DNA from: an uncultured Alphaproteobacteria bacterium
GTDB taxonomy: Bacteria; Pseudomonadota; Alphaproteobacteria; Rhizobiales; Aestuariivirgaceae
Assembly (NCBI GenBank): GCA_945957365.1
Contig: CAMFKI010000010.1
Span: 1 to 64,000 of the forward strand
Length of the DNA: 64,000 nt
Reading direction: 5' to 3'
The notes under the pieces are model-generated. The model was given only the letters and a program-made list of their open reading frames with translations. It did not search any database and had not been told where the DNA came from. The stretch's first letter is position 1. Each line of letters opens with the position of its first letter. Positions 52,300 through 59,440 of this stretch are shown one piece after another. The translations under genes and the position numbers were made by a program.

Positions 52300-52790
52300 T
52301 ACTTACCCTTTCTACCAGTTACACACTTCACGCCGGTCACCCGTGCTCCGGAAAGCATCGGGAAGGTCACCAGCGAGATCTCCCAAAGGTCGATTTCTGT
52401 GAGGAGCCGCGACGCCGTCGCCTTGTCGCGCCTCGCCCGCACCGTGCGGAAGCCGATCGACAAGCCATCGAGGCCCTTCGATTCCAGCAGCGAGAAGATC
52501 TCGCGCGCCCGCTGCACGTTGCGGTCGAGACGGCCCGTCACATGCAGGCCGCGTGGCGTCTCGTGCAGGTCGATCCAGGTCCCCACGGGCTCCGCCGCAT
52601 CATGCTGGAACAGCATCCGCACATCCGCTGCGCCGCGCTTCCGCAGCGAGGCCGCGAAGGCGCCCGGCATCACCACGTCGCCCGACTGGTCGCGCGCCCC
52701 GAACAGGCTCGCGTAGCCACTGAACACCCCCGAACCGGAGCAGGCGCAAAGCGGCTGCCCCATCCGGCTCAATTCCCGGCGGGTTTGCAT
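52299..52790 (-). CDS. GTA gp4: prohead protease (HK97 family)
   Basis: 163 residues. FSGYASLFGARDQSGDVVMPGAFAASL, the catalytic His in MLFQHDAAEPVG, and Ser in KGLDGLSIGFRTV match the U35/HK97 prohead protease. It trims capsid delta domains during maturation. An ATG at codon 10 (52763) is an alternative start. The 116 bases between it and the portal gene hold a repeat pair rather than the small gp3.5-type gene sometimes seen here. Confidence 0.93.
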   Translation of the reverse strand: MQTRRELSRMGQPLCACSGSGVFSGYASLFGARDQSGDVVMPGAFAASLRKRGAADVRMLFQHDAAEPVGTWIDLHETPRGLHVTGRLDRNVQRAREIFSLLESKGLDGLSIGFRTVRARRDKATASRLLTEIDLWEISLVTFPMLSGARVTGVKCVTGRKGK

Positions 52791-52818
52791 CTGGTCATCA
52801 CTCCGAATTTTATATTGG

Positions 52819-52903
52819 CGTCATCCCGGCGAAGGCCGGGATCCAGCTTTCTTCCAACGCGGCCACCGCCCAAAGCGGGACCCCGGCCTTCGCCAGGGTG
52901 ACG
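52819..52903. repeat. REP-like inverted repeat pair 3, inside the GTA cluster
   Basis: Copies at 52819-52852 and 52871-52903 in opposite orientation, the same family as the pairs near 35 kb. They fill the only gap between portal and protease genes. Confidence 0.85.
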
Positions 52904-52906
52904 CCG

Positions 52907-54037
52907 TCACCGGGCCACCGCCCCATACCCCACCGCCGCGCGTTTCTCGTCGTCGGTCAGGAACCCCGCCTTCCCGACCCTTGCCCACAGCGCCTCGCGG
53001 TCGGCGGAGAGCGCCTCCACCTGGTCGAGGTCATGCGTCAGCCGCAGCGCGCCCGAACACAGGAAGCCGGTCATCGCCTCCGCCACCCGGCTCGCCATCG
53101 GCAGCACGGTCTGGCGCCAGAAGCTGCGGTTCGCCTCCATGAAATTGGCGAAGGTGTTGTCGCCGGGAATGCCGAGCAGCATCGGCGGCACGCCGAAGGC
53201 CAGCGCGATCTCGCGCGCCGCACCGTCCTTCGCCGCGCTGTATTCCATGTCCTTGGGCGAATAGCCCATCTCCTTCCAGTCGAGGCCGCCCTCCAGCACC
53301 ATCGGACGCCCGGCGTTGGAGGCGCCCTGGTAGCTGTCCTCGAGTTCGCTCTTCAGCCGCTCGAACTGCTCGGTGGTGAGGTGCCCCTCCGCCGCGGCAT
53401 AGACCAGCGCGCCCGACGGCCTCGCGGAATTGTCGAGCATCGCCTTGTTCCAGGCGCCGGCCGCATTGTGCGTGTCGATCGCCCGCTGGGCGGCCTCCAG
53501 CGGCGACATGCCGTAGAGGTCGTTCAGCGGGTTGAACAGGCGGAGCTGCAGCACGTTCTCGCGCGGCAGCCGCACCGATTGTCCGTTGACGGAGTAATCA
53601 TAGCCTTCCGCCCAGCCGTTGGACGAGGCCACCGCCTTCATCCGGTCGGGCCTGAGCGCGTGGAGCTCGCGCACCGCGCCGTCGATCTCCACCTTTTCCA
53701 CATAGGCATTGCCCGCCACCAGCAGGAAGCCATAGACCTGCTCGCCGAATTCCCGCCCCGGCTGGCCGGGGTTGGGCCGTCGCAAGAGATCGAGCAGCGG
53801 ATGCGCGGCAAGCTCGTTATCGCCATCGTACAGCAGCCACGGCAGCGACCCCGCAGCCTCCGCGATCATCCGCACCGCGCGGTATCCGATGGCGTTGGAG
53901 GCAAAGCCCTCCTGCGCCAGTGCCGCATAATTCCGCGGCGTCCACTGCGGCCGCCCCGCCTGGTGCAGCGCGATCAGCGGCGCCGCGGCCGAGCGCTTGG
54001 CTTCGGGGGTGAAGAAACGTCTTAGTCTGTCAAACAT
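52907..54037 (-). CDS. GTA gp3: portal protein
   Basis: 376 residues from ATG 54037 (MFDRLRRFFTPEAK). AGSLPWLLYDGDNELAAHPLLDLLRRPNPGQPGREF, YGMSPLEAAQRAIDTHNAAGAWNKAMLDNSARPSG and LAFGVPPMLLGIPGDNTFANFMEANRSFWRQTVLP are the HK97-type portal signature. Dodecameric DNA gate of the head. The stop codon lies three bases from a repeat arm at 52903; a second inverted repeat lies between this gene and terL. Confidence 0.95.
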   Translation of the reverse strand: MFDRLRRFFTPEAKRSAAAPLIALHQAGRPQWTPRNYAALAQEGFASNAIGYRAVRMIAEAAGSLPWLLYDGDNELAAHPLLDLLRRPNPGQPGREFGEQVYGFLLVAGNAYVEKVEIDGAVRELHALRPDRMKAVASSNGWAEGYDYSVNGQSVRLPRENVLQLRLFNPLNDLYGMSPLEAAQRAIDTHNAAGAWNKAMLDNSARPSGALVYAAAEGHLTTEQFERLKSELEDSYQGASNAGRPMVLEGGLDWKEMGYSPKDMEYSAAKDGAAREIALAFGVPPMLLGIPGDNTFANFMEANRSFWRQTVLPMASRVAEAMTGFLCSGALRLTHDLDQVEALSADREALWARVGKAGFLTDDEKRAAVGYGAVAR

Positions 54038-54060
54038 ACCAACCTCATCCGTAACGATTC

Positions 54061-54168
54061 CCCTCCCCCTTGTGGGGAGGGGTAGGGGTGGGGGTCGTGC
54101 AGCGCGACGGGTGTCTCTAAGCTCAACCATCACCCCCACCCCCGCCCCTCCCCACAAGGGGGAGGGGA
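54061..54168. repeat. C/G-rich inverted repeat between GTA portal and terminase
   Basis: Arms at 54061-54094 (CCCTCCCCCTTGTGGGGAGG...) and 54131-54168 are nearly perfect inverse copies with a 36-base spacer. It differs from the REP-like family above. It could fold into a large hairpin between terL and portal and thus affect their relative expression. Confidence 0.8.
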
Positions 54169-54172
54169 GCTT

Positions 54173-55498
54173 TCACACCACCCGCACCCGCGGCTCCGCC
54201 CGGCGCCGCAGCATCAGGTCACTCACCGCCCAGACCAGCGCATCCATCCGGTCGGGGCTCTTCGTCCCCTCCCCCAGCGCACTGCACATCTCGTCCTCCA
54301 GCTCGGGGAAGGCCCCCACGTGCCGCACCCGTCCCTGCTCGTACAGGGCCGCCACCGGTTCGGCGCGTGCATGTTTCCCGCGCGTCGCGTGCACGGCGCG
54401 GAACGACAGGCTGCCGTCCACCTCGCGCATCACCGCTTCGACCATGGCGCCGCCCTGGTTCACCTCCGCCACCACGCGGCTGGCCTTGCGCTCGTGATAC
54501 AACGCGACCGCCCGCTCGGCCCACTGGATGGGCTTGGCGCGCTCCAGCGAATGATCGTCGAGCACATAGGCCACGCCATCGATGCCCAGCCCCACGCAGA
54601 CGATCCCGCAGGCATTGGCCTTTTTCCCGTGGCTCGCCGGCGGGTCCACCGCCACCACCACGCGCTTCAGCTCCGGCGCTGCCTTCACGCGGCCGCCCTC
54701 GATGAGGGCGCGGCGGAACAGCGCATCGGGGTCGTCATCGATCAGCTCTCCGTTCAGTTCCTGGCGGCCGAGCCTTGTCCCGCCGTAGCGCTCGGTCACG
54801 TCGGCGATGAAGCTCTTCGCCAGGTTCGTCGCATTGTCGAAGGTCGCCGTGCGCGTCACCGCCGTGGCGGGGTCGCCCAGCAGGCGTTTGACCAGGGCCA
54901 CCGCGCGCGGCGTCGTGGTGATCACCGCGCGCGGGGCTTCGCCCAGCCGCAGCGCGAAGGCAAGCATGTCCCACACCTGTTCGGCCAGCCGCCACTTGGC
55001 GAGCTCGTCGCACCAGGCCGCATCGAATTGCGGACCGCGCAGGCTCTCCGGCTCATCCGCCGAGAACAGCTGTGCGATTGCGCCATTGGGCCACGTGACC
55101 AGCCGCTTCGACGGCTCATAGAGGGGCCGCTCCGCGTCCATGTGGATCGAGAGCAGCCCGGACTTCCCCTCGATCATCACGCTGCGCGCCTGATCGAGGG
55201 TCGGCCCGACGATGGCGATGCGCCGTGCCTGCGCGACGCCATTCGCCCAGTCCCCCAGCGCCTGCGCCTTCACCCATTCGGCCCCGGCGCGGGTCTTGCC
55301 CGCGCCGCGCCCGCCCAGGATCAGCCAGCTGCGCCATTCCCTGTCGTCAGGTGGCAGCTGCTTTCCCAGCCGCCCCCACATCCGCCAGTCGCGGTTGATC
55401 CCCCGTGTCTCCTCGCGCGTCAGCCGCTTCTGTATCCAGGCGAGATCGCTCGGCGAGAAGTTCCCGCTGCAATCCCGCAAGCTTGTCCGCAAGCGCAT
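54173..55498 (-). CDS. GTA gp2: terminase large subunit
   Basis: 441 residues from ATG 55498; ATG 55513 and 55576 are also in frame. WRSWLILGGRGAGKTRAGAEWVKA carries the Walker A motif, FDAAWCDELAKW the Walker B, and TTTPRAVALVKRLLGD follows. The nuclease domain has VVVAVDPPASHGKKANACGIVCVG, VAEVNQGGAMVEAVM and SPDRMDALVWAVSDL. It packages host DNA by the headful mechanism. It overlaps the C-terminal part of gp1 by about 150 bases in another frame. Confidence 0.93.
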   Translation of the reverse strand: MRLRTSLRDCSGNFSPSDLAWIQKRLTREETRGINRDWRMWGRLGKQLPPDDREWRSWLILGGRGAGKTRAGAEWVKAQALGDWANGVAQARRIAIVGPTLDQARSVMIEGKSGLLSIHMDAERPLYEPSKRLVTWPNGAIAQLFSADEPESLRGPQFDAAWCDELAKWRLAEQVWDMLAFALRLGEAPRAVITTTPRAVALVKRLLGDPATAVTRTATFDNATNLAKSFIADVTERYGGTRLGRQELNGELIDDDPDALFRRALIEGGRVKAAPELKRVVVAVDPPASHGKKANACGIVCVGLGIDGVAYVLDDHSLERAKPIQWAERAVALYHERKASRVVAEVNQGGAMVEAVMREVDGSLSFRAVHATRGKHARAEPVAALYEQGRVRHVGAFPELEDEMCSALGEGTKSPDRMDALVWAVSDLMLRRRAEPRVRVV

Positions 55499-55943
55499 CA
55501 CGCTCGGCGTCATCAAAGCGCTTGTCGTGCTTGCGCCGGGCGATGCGCCGTGCGCGTTCCTTGCGTTCGAGCTCAAGAACCTTCTCCAGCGTTCTGACCA
55601 GCGTGTTCATGGCGCGGATGTCGCGTTCGCTCGTCGCCGCACTGGCCTCCGCCGACAGCGTGCCGATCTGCGCCTCGAATTCGGTGAGCCGCTGCTGCAG
55701 CAGCGCCTTGAAGCGCGCCAGCGTCGCCCGCGTGCCCTGGGCCCGCGCCGCCCAGGGCTTGGCGTAGCCGCGCAGCTTCCAGCCCTCGTTGCGGGCGCGC
55801 ACCACCAGCGCCTGCCGCGTGATCCCCGCCTCGGCGGCGATCGCCGCCAGCGCCTCGAGCCCATGTTCGTATCGTTCCTTCGCCCGCGCCCAAACGGCAG
55901 CGGGCGCCGGTTCATCACCGTCGCTGCTCATCTCGTCACCCAT
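55347..55943 (-). CDS. GTA gp1: putative small terminase
   Basis: 198 residues from ATG 55943 (ATG 55931 is also possible). The N-terminal part WARAKERYEHGLEALAAIAAEAGITRQALVVRARNEGWKLRGYAK is a helix-turn-helix DNA-binding region. A long coiled coil (RDIRAMNTLVRTLEKVLELERKERARRIARRKHDK, about 105-150) serves oligomerisation. This is the build of the RcGTA small terminase. First gene of the cluster; divergent from the LysR gene with a gap of about 115 bases. Confidence 0.8.
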   Translation of the reverse strand: MGDEMSSDGDEPAPAAVWARAKERYEHGLEALAAIAAEAGITRQALVVRARNEGWKLRGYAKPWAARAQGTRATLARFKALLQQRLTEFEAQIGTLSAEASAATSERDIRAMNTLVRTLEKVLELERKERARRIARRKHDKRFDDAERDALADKLAGLQRELLAERSRLDTEAADARGDTGDQPRLADVGAAGKAAAT

Positions 55944-56058
55944 TTGTGGAGTATGCGCCTTTATACCCGAACGAGCGCGCGCTGTCAAGGACTAAATTCG
56001 CGTCTGAGGAATTTTCTTTTGTCCTTGAACCGCCACCGTCCCCGGCTATTCCTCGCTG

Positions 56059-56952
56059 ATGGACATCCGCCAGCTTCAGTACCTCGCAGCCCTCGCGCGT
56101 GAAAAGCACTTCACCCGCGCCGCCCAGGCCTGCCACGTCACGCAGCCCACGCTGTCGGGCCGCATCCGCCAGCTGGAGCAGGAGCTGGGCGTTCCCATCG
56201 TCGAGCGCGGCCAGCGCTATATCGGGCTCACCCCCGAGGGCGAGCGCGTGCTGAAATGGGCGCACCTCATTCTCGACAACTGGCAGTCGCTCACCCAGGA
56301 GCTCGGCACCATCCGCTCGAAGAAGGGCGAACTCGTGGGCCGGCTGGTGCTCGGCGTCATTCCCTCGGCCCTTCCCAAGGTCTCGCTCCTCACCCGCGCC
56401 ATGGAGCGCGAGCATCCCCGCGTCGAGTTCACCGTGCTCTCCCAGTCCTCCGTGGAGATTCTCCGGAACCTGCACGAGCACGCCATCGACGTCGGCATCA
56501 CCTACCTCGACAACGAGCCGGTCGAGGGCCTCATGCAGCACCCGCTCTATGACGAGCACTACAGCCTCTTCGTCGGCGAGAATTCTCCGTATGCGGAGAA
56601 ATCCTCCGTCACCTGGACCGAGGCCGCGCAGGAGCCCCTGTGCCTGCTCACCCCCAACATGCAGAACCGCCGCATCATCGACCGCGCCTTCGCGGTGGCC
56701 AACGTCCACCCCTCGCCGCGGCTCGAGACCAACTCGATCATGAACCTGCTCGCCTCGGTCAAGTCGATGGGACTCTCCTCGATCATGCCGGATTACTTCA
56801 TCGACGTGCTCGGCCGGATCCAGGGGGTGCGGGCCGTCCCCCTCACCGAGCCCCGCCTCGTCCACCAGGTCGGCCTCGTCGGCCTGCCGCGCGAACCGCT
56901 CTCCCCGCTGGTCGCTGGCCTCTTCGCCGCGGCCCGCACGCTCAAGGCTTGA
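56059..56952 (+). CDS. LysR-family transcriptional regulator, possibly of formate dehydrogenase
   Basis: 297 residues. N-terminal winged HTH: MDIRQLQYLAALAREKHFTRAAQACHVTQPTLSGRIRQLEQELGVPIVERG. The effector domain has LVLGVIPSALPKVSLLTRAMEREHPRVEFTVLSQSSVEILRNLHEHAIDVGITYLDNEP. It lies upstream of the fds operon on the same strand, where similar LysR genes are found in other alpha- and betaproteobacteria, so it is a fair candidate for its regulator. Control of the divergent GTA cluster is a less likely alternative. Confidence 0.88.
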   Translation: MDIRQLQYLAALAREKHFTRAAQACHVTQPTLSGRIRQLEQELGVPIVERGQRYIGLTPEGERVLKWAHLILDNWQSLTQELGTIRSKKGELVGRLVLGVIPSALPKVSLLTRAMEREHPRVEFTVLSQSSVEILRNLHEHAIDVGITYLDNEPVEGLMQHPLYDEHYSLFVGENSPYAEKSSVTWTEAAQEPLCLLTPNMQNRRIIDRAFAVANVHPSPRLETNSIMNLLASVKSMGLSSIMPDYFIDVLGRIQGVRAVPLTEPRLVHQVGLVGLPREPLSPLVAGLFAAARTLKA

Positions 56953-57012
56953 TCAGGGTCAAGGACGGGATTCGGCCGCCCGGCCAAGGTGCACGCTATA
57001 GGAGCACCGATC

Positions 57013-57225
57013 ATGAAAACCTCCCCCGATGGCACCCACGCCCACTGCGCAACCCATAATTGCTATGTTTCCCTGAACCAGACCGAGGGCCACTGCCGCG
57101 ACGATCACCGCTGCGGCGACGAGGCCTGCCCGCTCGAAAAGGAACTGGGCCGCCCCCGCTTCGGCCGCGCGCTGGACATGATGGCCGCCGGGATCACCCA
57201 GGTGGTGGGCAAGATCGCTGGTTAA
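57013..57225 (+). CDS. Small Cys/His-rich hypothetical protein
   Basis: 70 residues from ATG 57013, with TATAGGAGC giving a good ribosome site. The sequence has HAHCATHNCY, HCRDDHRCGDEACPLEKELGRPRFG: five Cys and several His, suggesting metal binding. It lies between the LysR gene and fdsG. No family recognised; the conserved-looking zinc-ribbon-like pattern and ribosome site support a real gene. Confidence 0.6.
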   Translation: MKTSPDGTHAHCATHNCYVSLNQTEGHCRDDHRCGDEACPLEKELGRPRFGRALDMMAAGITQVVGKIAG

Positions 57226-57250
57226 CAAGGAGTTAACCTAGGGAAGGAAG

Positions 57251-57328
57251 CCGTCATGCCAGCGAAAGCTGGCACCCCGCTTCCTTCCGGGGCCCAAAGC
57301 GGGGCCCCAGCTTTCGCTGGAGTGACGG
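57251..57328. repeat. REP-like inverted repeat pair 4 (diverged)
   Basis: Arms at 57251-57284 and 57296-57328. The core is CAGCGAAAGCTGG instead of CGGCGAAGGCCGG, with compensating changes on both sides of the hairpin. It lies in the 189-base gap upstream of fdsG, where it may also influence the operon. Confidence 0.8.
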
Positions 57329-57414
57329 GCGTCAGATGGCTTAATCAGCCCCGCCTATCACGCCATTGAAGGCGTCAATTGGAATTTACACTCTGCATGC
57401 GCCATTAAGCGTGC

Positions 57415-57906
57415 ATGTCCCAGAAAACCACCCTGCTCGATCTTTCCCCGCGCGAGGCGACGGCCGCCCGGGAGATCGCCCTCCGTTACGGCAACCGCCC
57501 CGATGCGCTGCTGGAAATCCTCCATGACCTGCAGGAACATCTGGGCTTCGTGCCCGAGGCCGCGCTTCCGGCGCTGGCCAAGGCGCTGAACCTGTCGCGG
57601 GCCGAGGTGCACGGGGTCGTCACCTTCTATCATGACTACCGCCGCGAGCCCGCCGGACGCCACGTGATCAAGGTCTGCCGGGCCGAGGCCTGCCAGTCCA
57701 TGGGGGCGAACGAACTCGTCGGCATGATCGAGCGTTATCTCAAGGTGAAGCTGGGCCAGACCACCGCCGATGGCGCGATCACGGTCGAGGCCGCCTACTG
57801 CCTCGGCAATTGCGCGCTCTCCCCCGCCATGATGGTGGACGAGAAGCTGGTCGGCCGCGTTGATGCGAAGAAGTTCGAGAAGATCGTCGCGGAGTGCCGC
57901 TCATGA
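57415..57906 (+). CDS. fdsG: NAD-dependent formate dehydrogenase gamma subunit
   Basis: 163 residues. NuoE-like thioredoxin fold with the 2Fe-2S ligands in VCRAEACQSMGANEL and AYCLGNCALSPAMM. The helical N terminus (ALLEILHDLQEHLGFVPEAALPALAKALNLSRAEVHGVVTFYHDY) is typical. It relays electrons from FdsA to the FMN/NAD site in FdsB. Overlaps fdsB by four bases. Confidence 0.93.
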   Translation: MSQKTTLLDLSPREATAAREIALRYGNRPDALLEILHDLQEHLGFVPEAALPALAKALNLSRAEVHGVVTFYHDYRREPAGRHVIKVCRAEACQSMGANELVGMIERYLKVKLGQTTADGAITVEAAYCLGNCALSPAMMVDEKLVGRVDAKKFEKIVAECRS

Positions 57907-59426
57907 GCAAGGTCTATGTCCCGCGCGACTCGGCGGCCCGTTCGGTCGGCGCCGACGAGGTGGCCGAGGCCCTCGCCAAGGCCGGCCACGAGGTGATCCG
58001 CAACGGCTCCCGCGGCCTGCTCTTCCTTGAGCCGCTGGTCGAGGTCGAGACCAAGGACGGCCGCATCGCCTATGGCCCCGTCACGGTCGAGGACGTGGCC
58101 TCGCTGCCGCTCGCCACCGGCGGCGCCCACAAGCTGCGCCTCGGGAACATCGAGGACCACCCCTATCTGAAGAATCAGGAGCGCCTCACCTTCGCGCGCT
58201 GCGGCATCACCGATCCGGTTTCGGTCGCGGATTACGTGCAGCACGGCGGCTTCGAGGGCCTGAAGAAGGCGCTCGGCCTTGCCGGCTCGGCCATCGTCGC
58301 CGAAGTCACCGAGTCGGGCCTCCGCGGCCGCGGCGGTGCGGGCTTCCCCACCGGCATCAAGTGGAAGACGGTGCACGACGCTTCGGCCGACCAGAAGTAC
58401 GTGTGCTGCAACGCCGACGAGGGCGATAGCGGCACCTTCGCCGACCGCATGGTCATGGAGGGCGACCCCCTCATGCTCATCGAGGGCATGACGATTGCCG
58501 GCGTCGCCGTGGGCGCCACCAAGGGCTACGTCTACATCCGCTCGGAATACCCCGATGCCATCGCCACCATGAAGGAGGCGATCGCCAATGCGGTCGCCGC
58601 CAAGTGGCTGGGTGCGAATATTCAGGGTACGGACAAGTCCTTCCACCTCGAGGTGCGCCGCGGTGCGGGCGCCTATATCTGCGGTGAAGAGACCGCGATG
58701 CTCGAATCGCTCGAGGGCAAGCGCGGCACGGTGCGCCCCAAGCCGCCGATCCCCGCACTCGAAGGCCTGTTCGGCAAGCCCACCGTCATCAACAACGTGC
58801 TGAGCTTCGCCGCCGTGCCCTTCATTCTCGCCAAGGGCGGGGCCGCCTACAAGAATTACGGCATGGGCCGCTCGCGCGGCACGCTGCCCTTCCAGCTCGC
58901 CGGCAACATCAGGCAGGGCGGCCTGGTCGAGAAGGCCTTCGGTGTCACCCTGCGTGAACTGGTCGAAGGCTTCGGCGGCGGCACCTTCACCGGCAAGCCC
59001 ATCCGCGCCATCCAGGTCGGCGGCCCGCTCGGCGCTTACGTTCCGGCCTCGCAGCTCGACATGCCGATGGACTACGAGACCTTCGCCGCCGCCCAGGCCA
59101 TGGTCGGCCATGGCGGCATCGTGGTGTTCGACGAGTCGGTCGACATGGCGGCGCAGGCTCGCTTCGCCATGGAGTTCTGCGCCATCGAGTCCTGCGGCAA
59201 GTGCACGCCCTGCCGCATCGGCTCGACCCGCGGCGTCGAGGTGATCGACAAGATCGTCGCCGGCGAGGACCGCGATGCGAACCTCGACCTGCTGGCCGAC
59301 CTCTGCCAGACCATGACCGACGGCTCGCTCTGCGCCATGGGCGGCCTCACCCCCATGCCGGTGCTGAGCGCCATCAAGCATTTCCCCGAAGATTTCGACA
59401 AGCCCGCCAAGATGGCGGCTGAGTAA
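57903..59426 (+). CDS. fdsB: NAD-dependent formate dehydrogenase beta subunit
   Basis: 507 residues from ATG 57903. NuoF-like: FMN/NADH-binding GLRGRGGAGFPTGIKWKTV and NADEGDSGTFADRMVMEGDP, and the 4Fe-4S ligands ESCGKCTPCRIGSTRG plus a later Cys. A short N-terminal thioredoxin-like part precedes it. It reduces NAD with electrons from formate. 14 bases to fdsA. Confidence 0.95.
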   Translation: MSKVYVPRDSAARSVGADEVAEALAKAGHEVIRNGSRGLLFLEPLVEVETKDGRIAYGPVTVEDVASLPLATGGAHKLRLGNIEDHPYLKNQERLTFARCGITDPVSVADYVQHGGFEGLKKALGLAGSAIVAEVTESGLRGRGGAGFPTGIKWKTVHDASADQKYVCCNADEGDSGTFADRMVMEGDPLMLIEGMTIAGVAVGATKGYVYIRSEYPDAIATMKEAIANAVAAKWLGANIQGTDKSFHLEVRRGAGAYICGEETAMLESLEGKRGTVRPKPPIPALEGLFGKPTVINNVLSFAAVPFILAKGGAAYKNYGMGRSRGTLPFQLAGNIRQGGLVEKAFGVTLRELVEGFGGGTFTGKPIRAIQVGGPLGAYVPASQLDMPMDYETFAAAQAMVGHGGIVVFDESVDMAAQARFAMEFCAIESCGKCTPCRIGSTRGVEVIDKIVAGEDRDANLDLLADLCQTMTDGSLCAMGGLTPMPVLSAIKHFPEDFDKPAKMAAE

Positions 59427-59440
59427 GGAGCCAGACCCAG

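Noticed and set aside
40282..55943. Ordinary prophage
   Set aside because: No integrase, repressor, replication genes or attachment sites; the gene order and families (gp9 to gp15, DUF2460, DUF2163, NlpC/P60, TIM-barrel protein) are those of RcGTA-like clusters.
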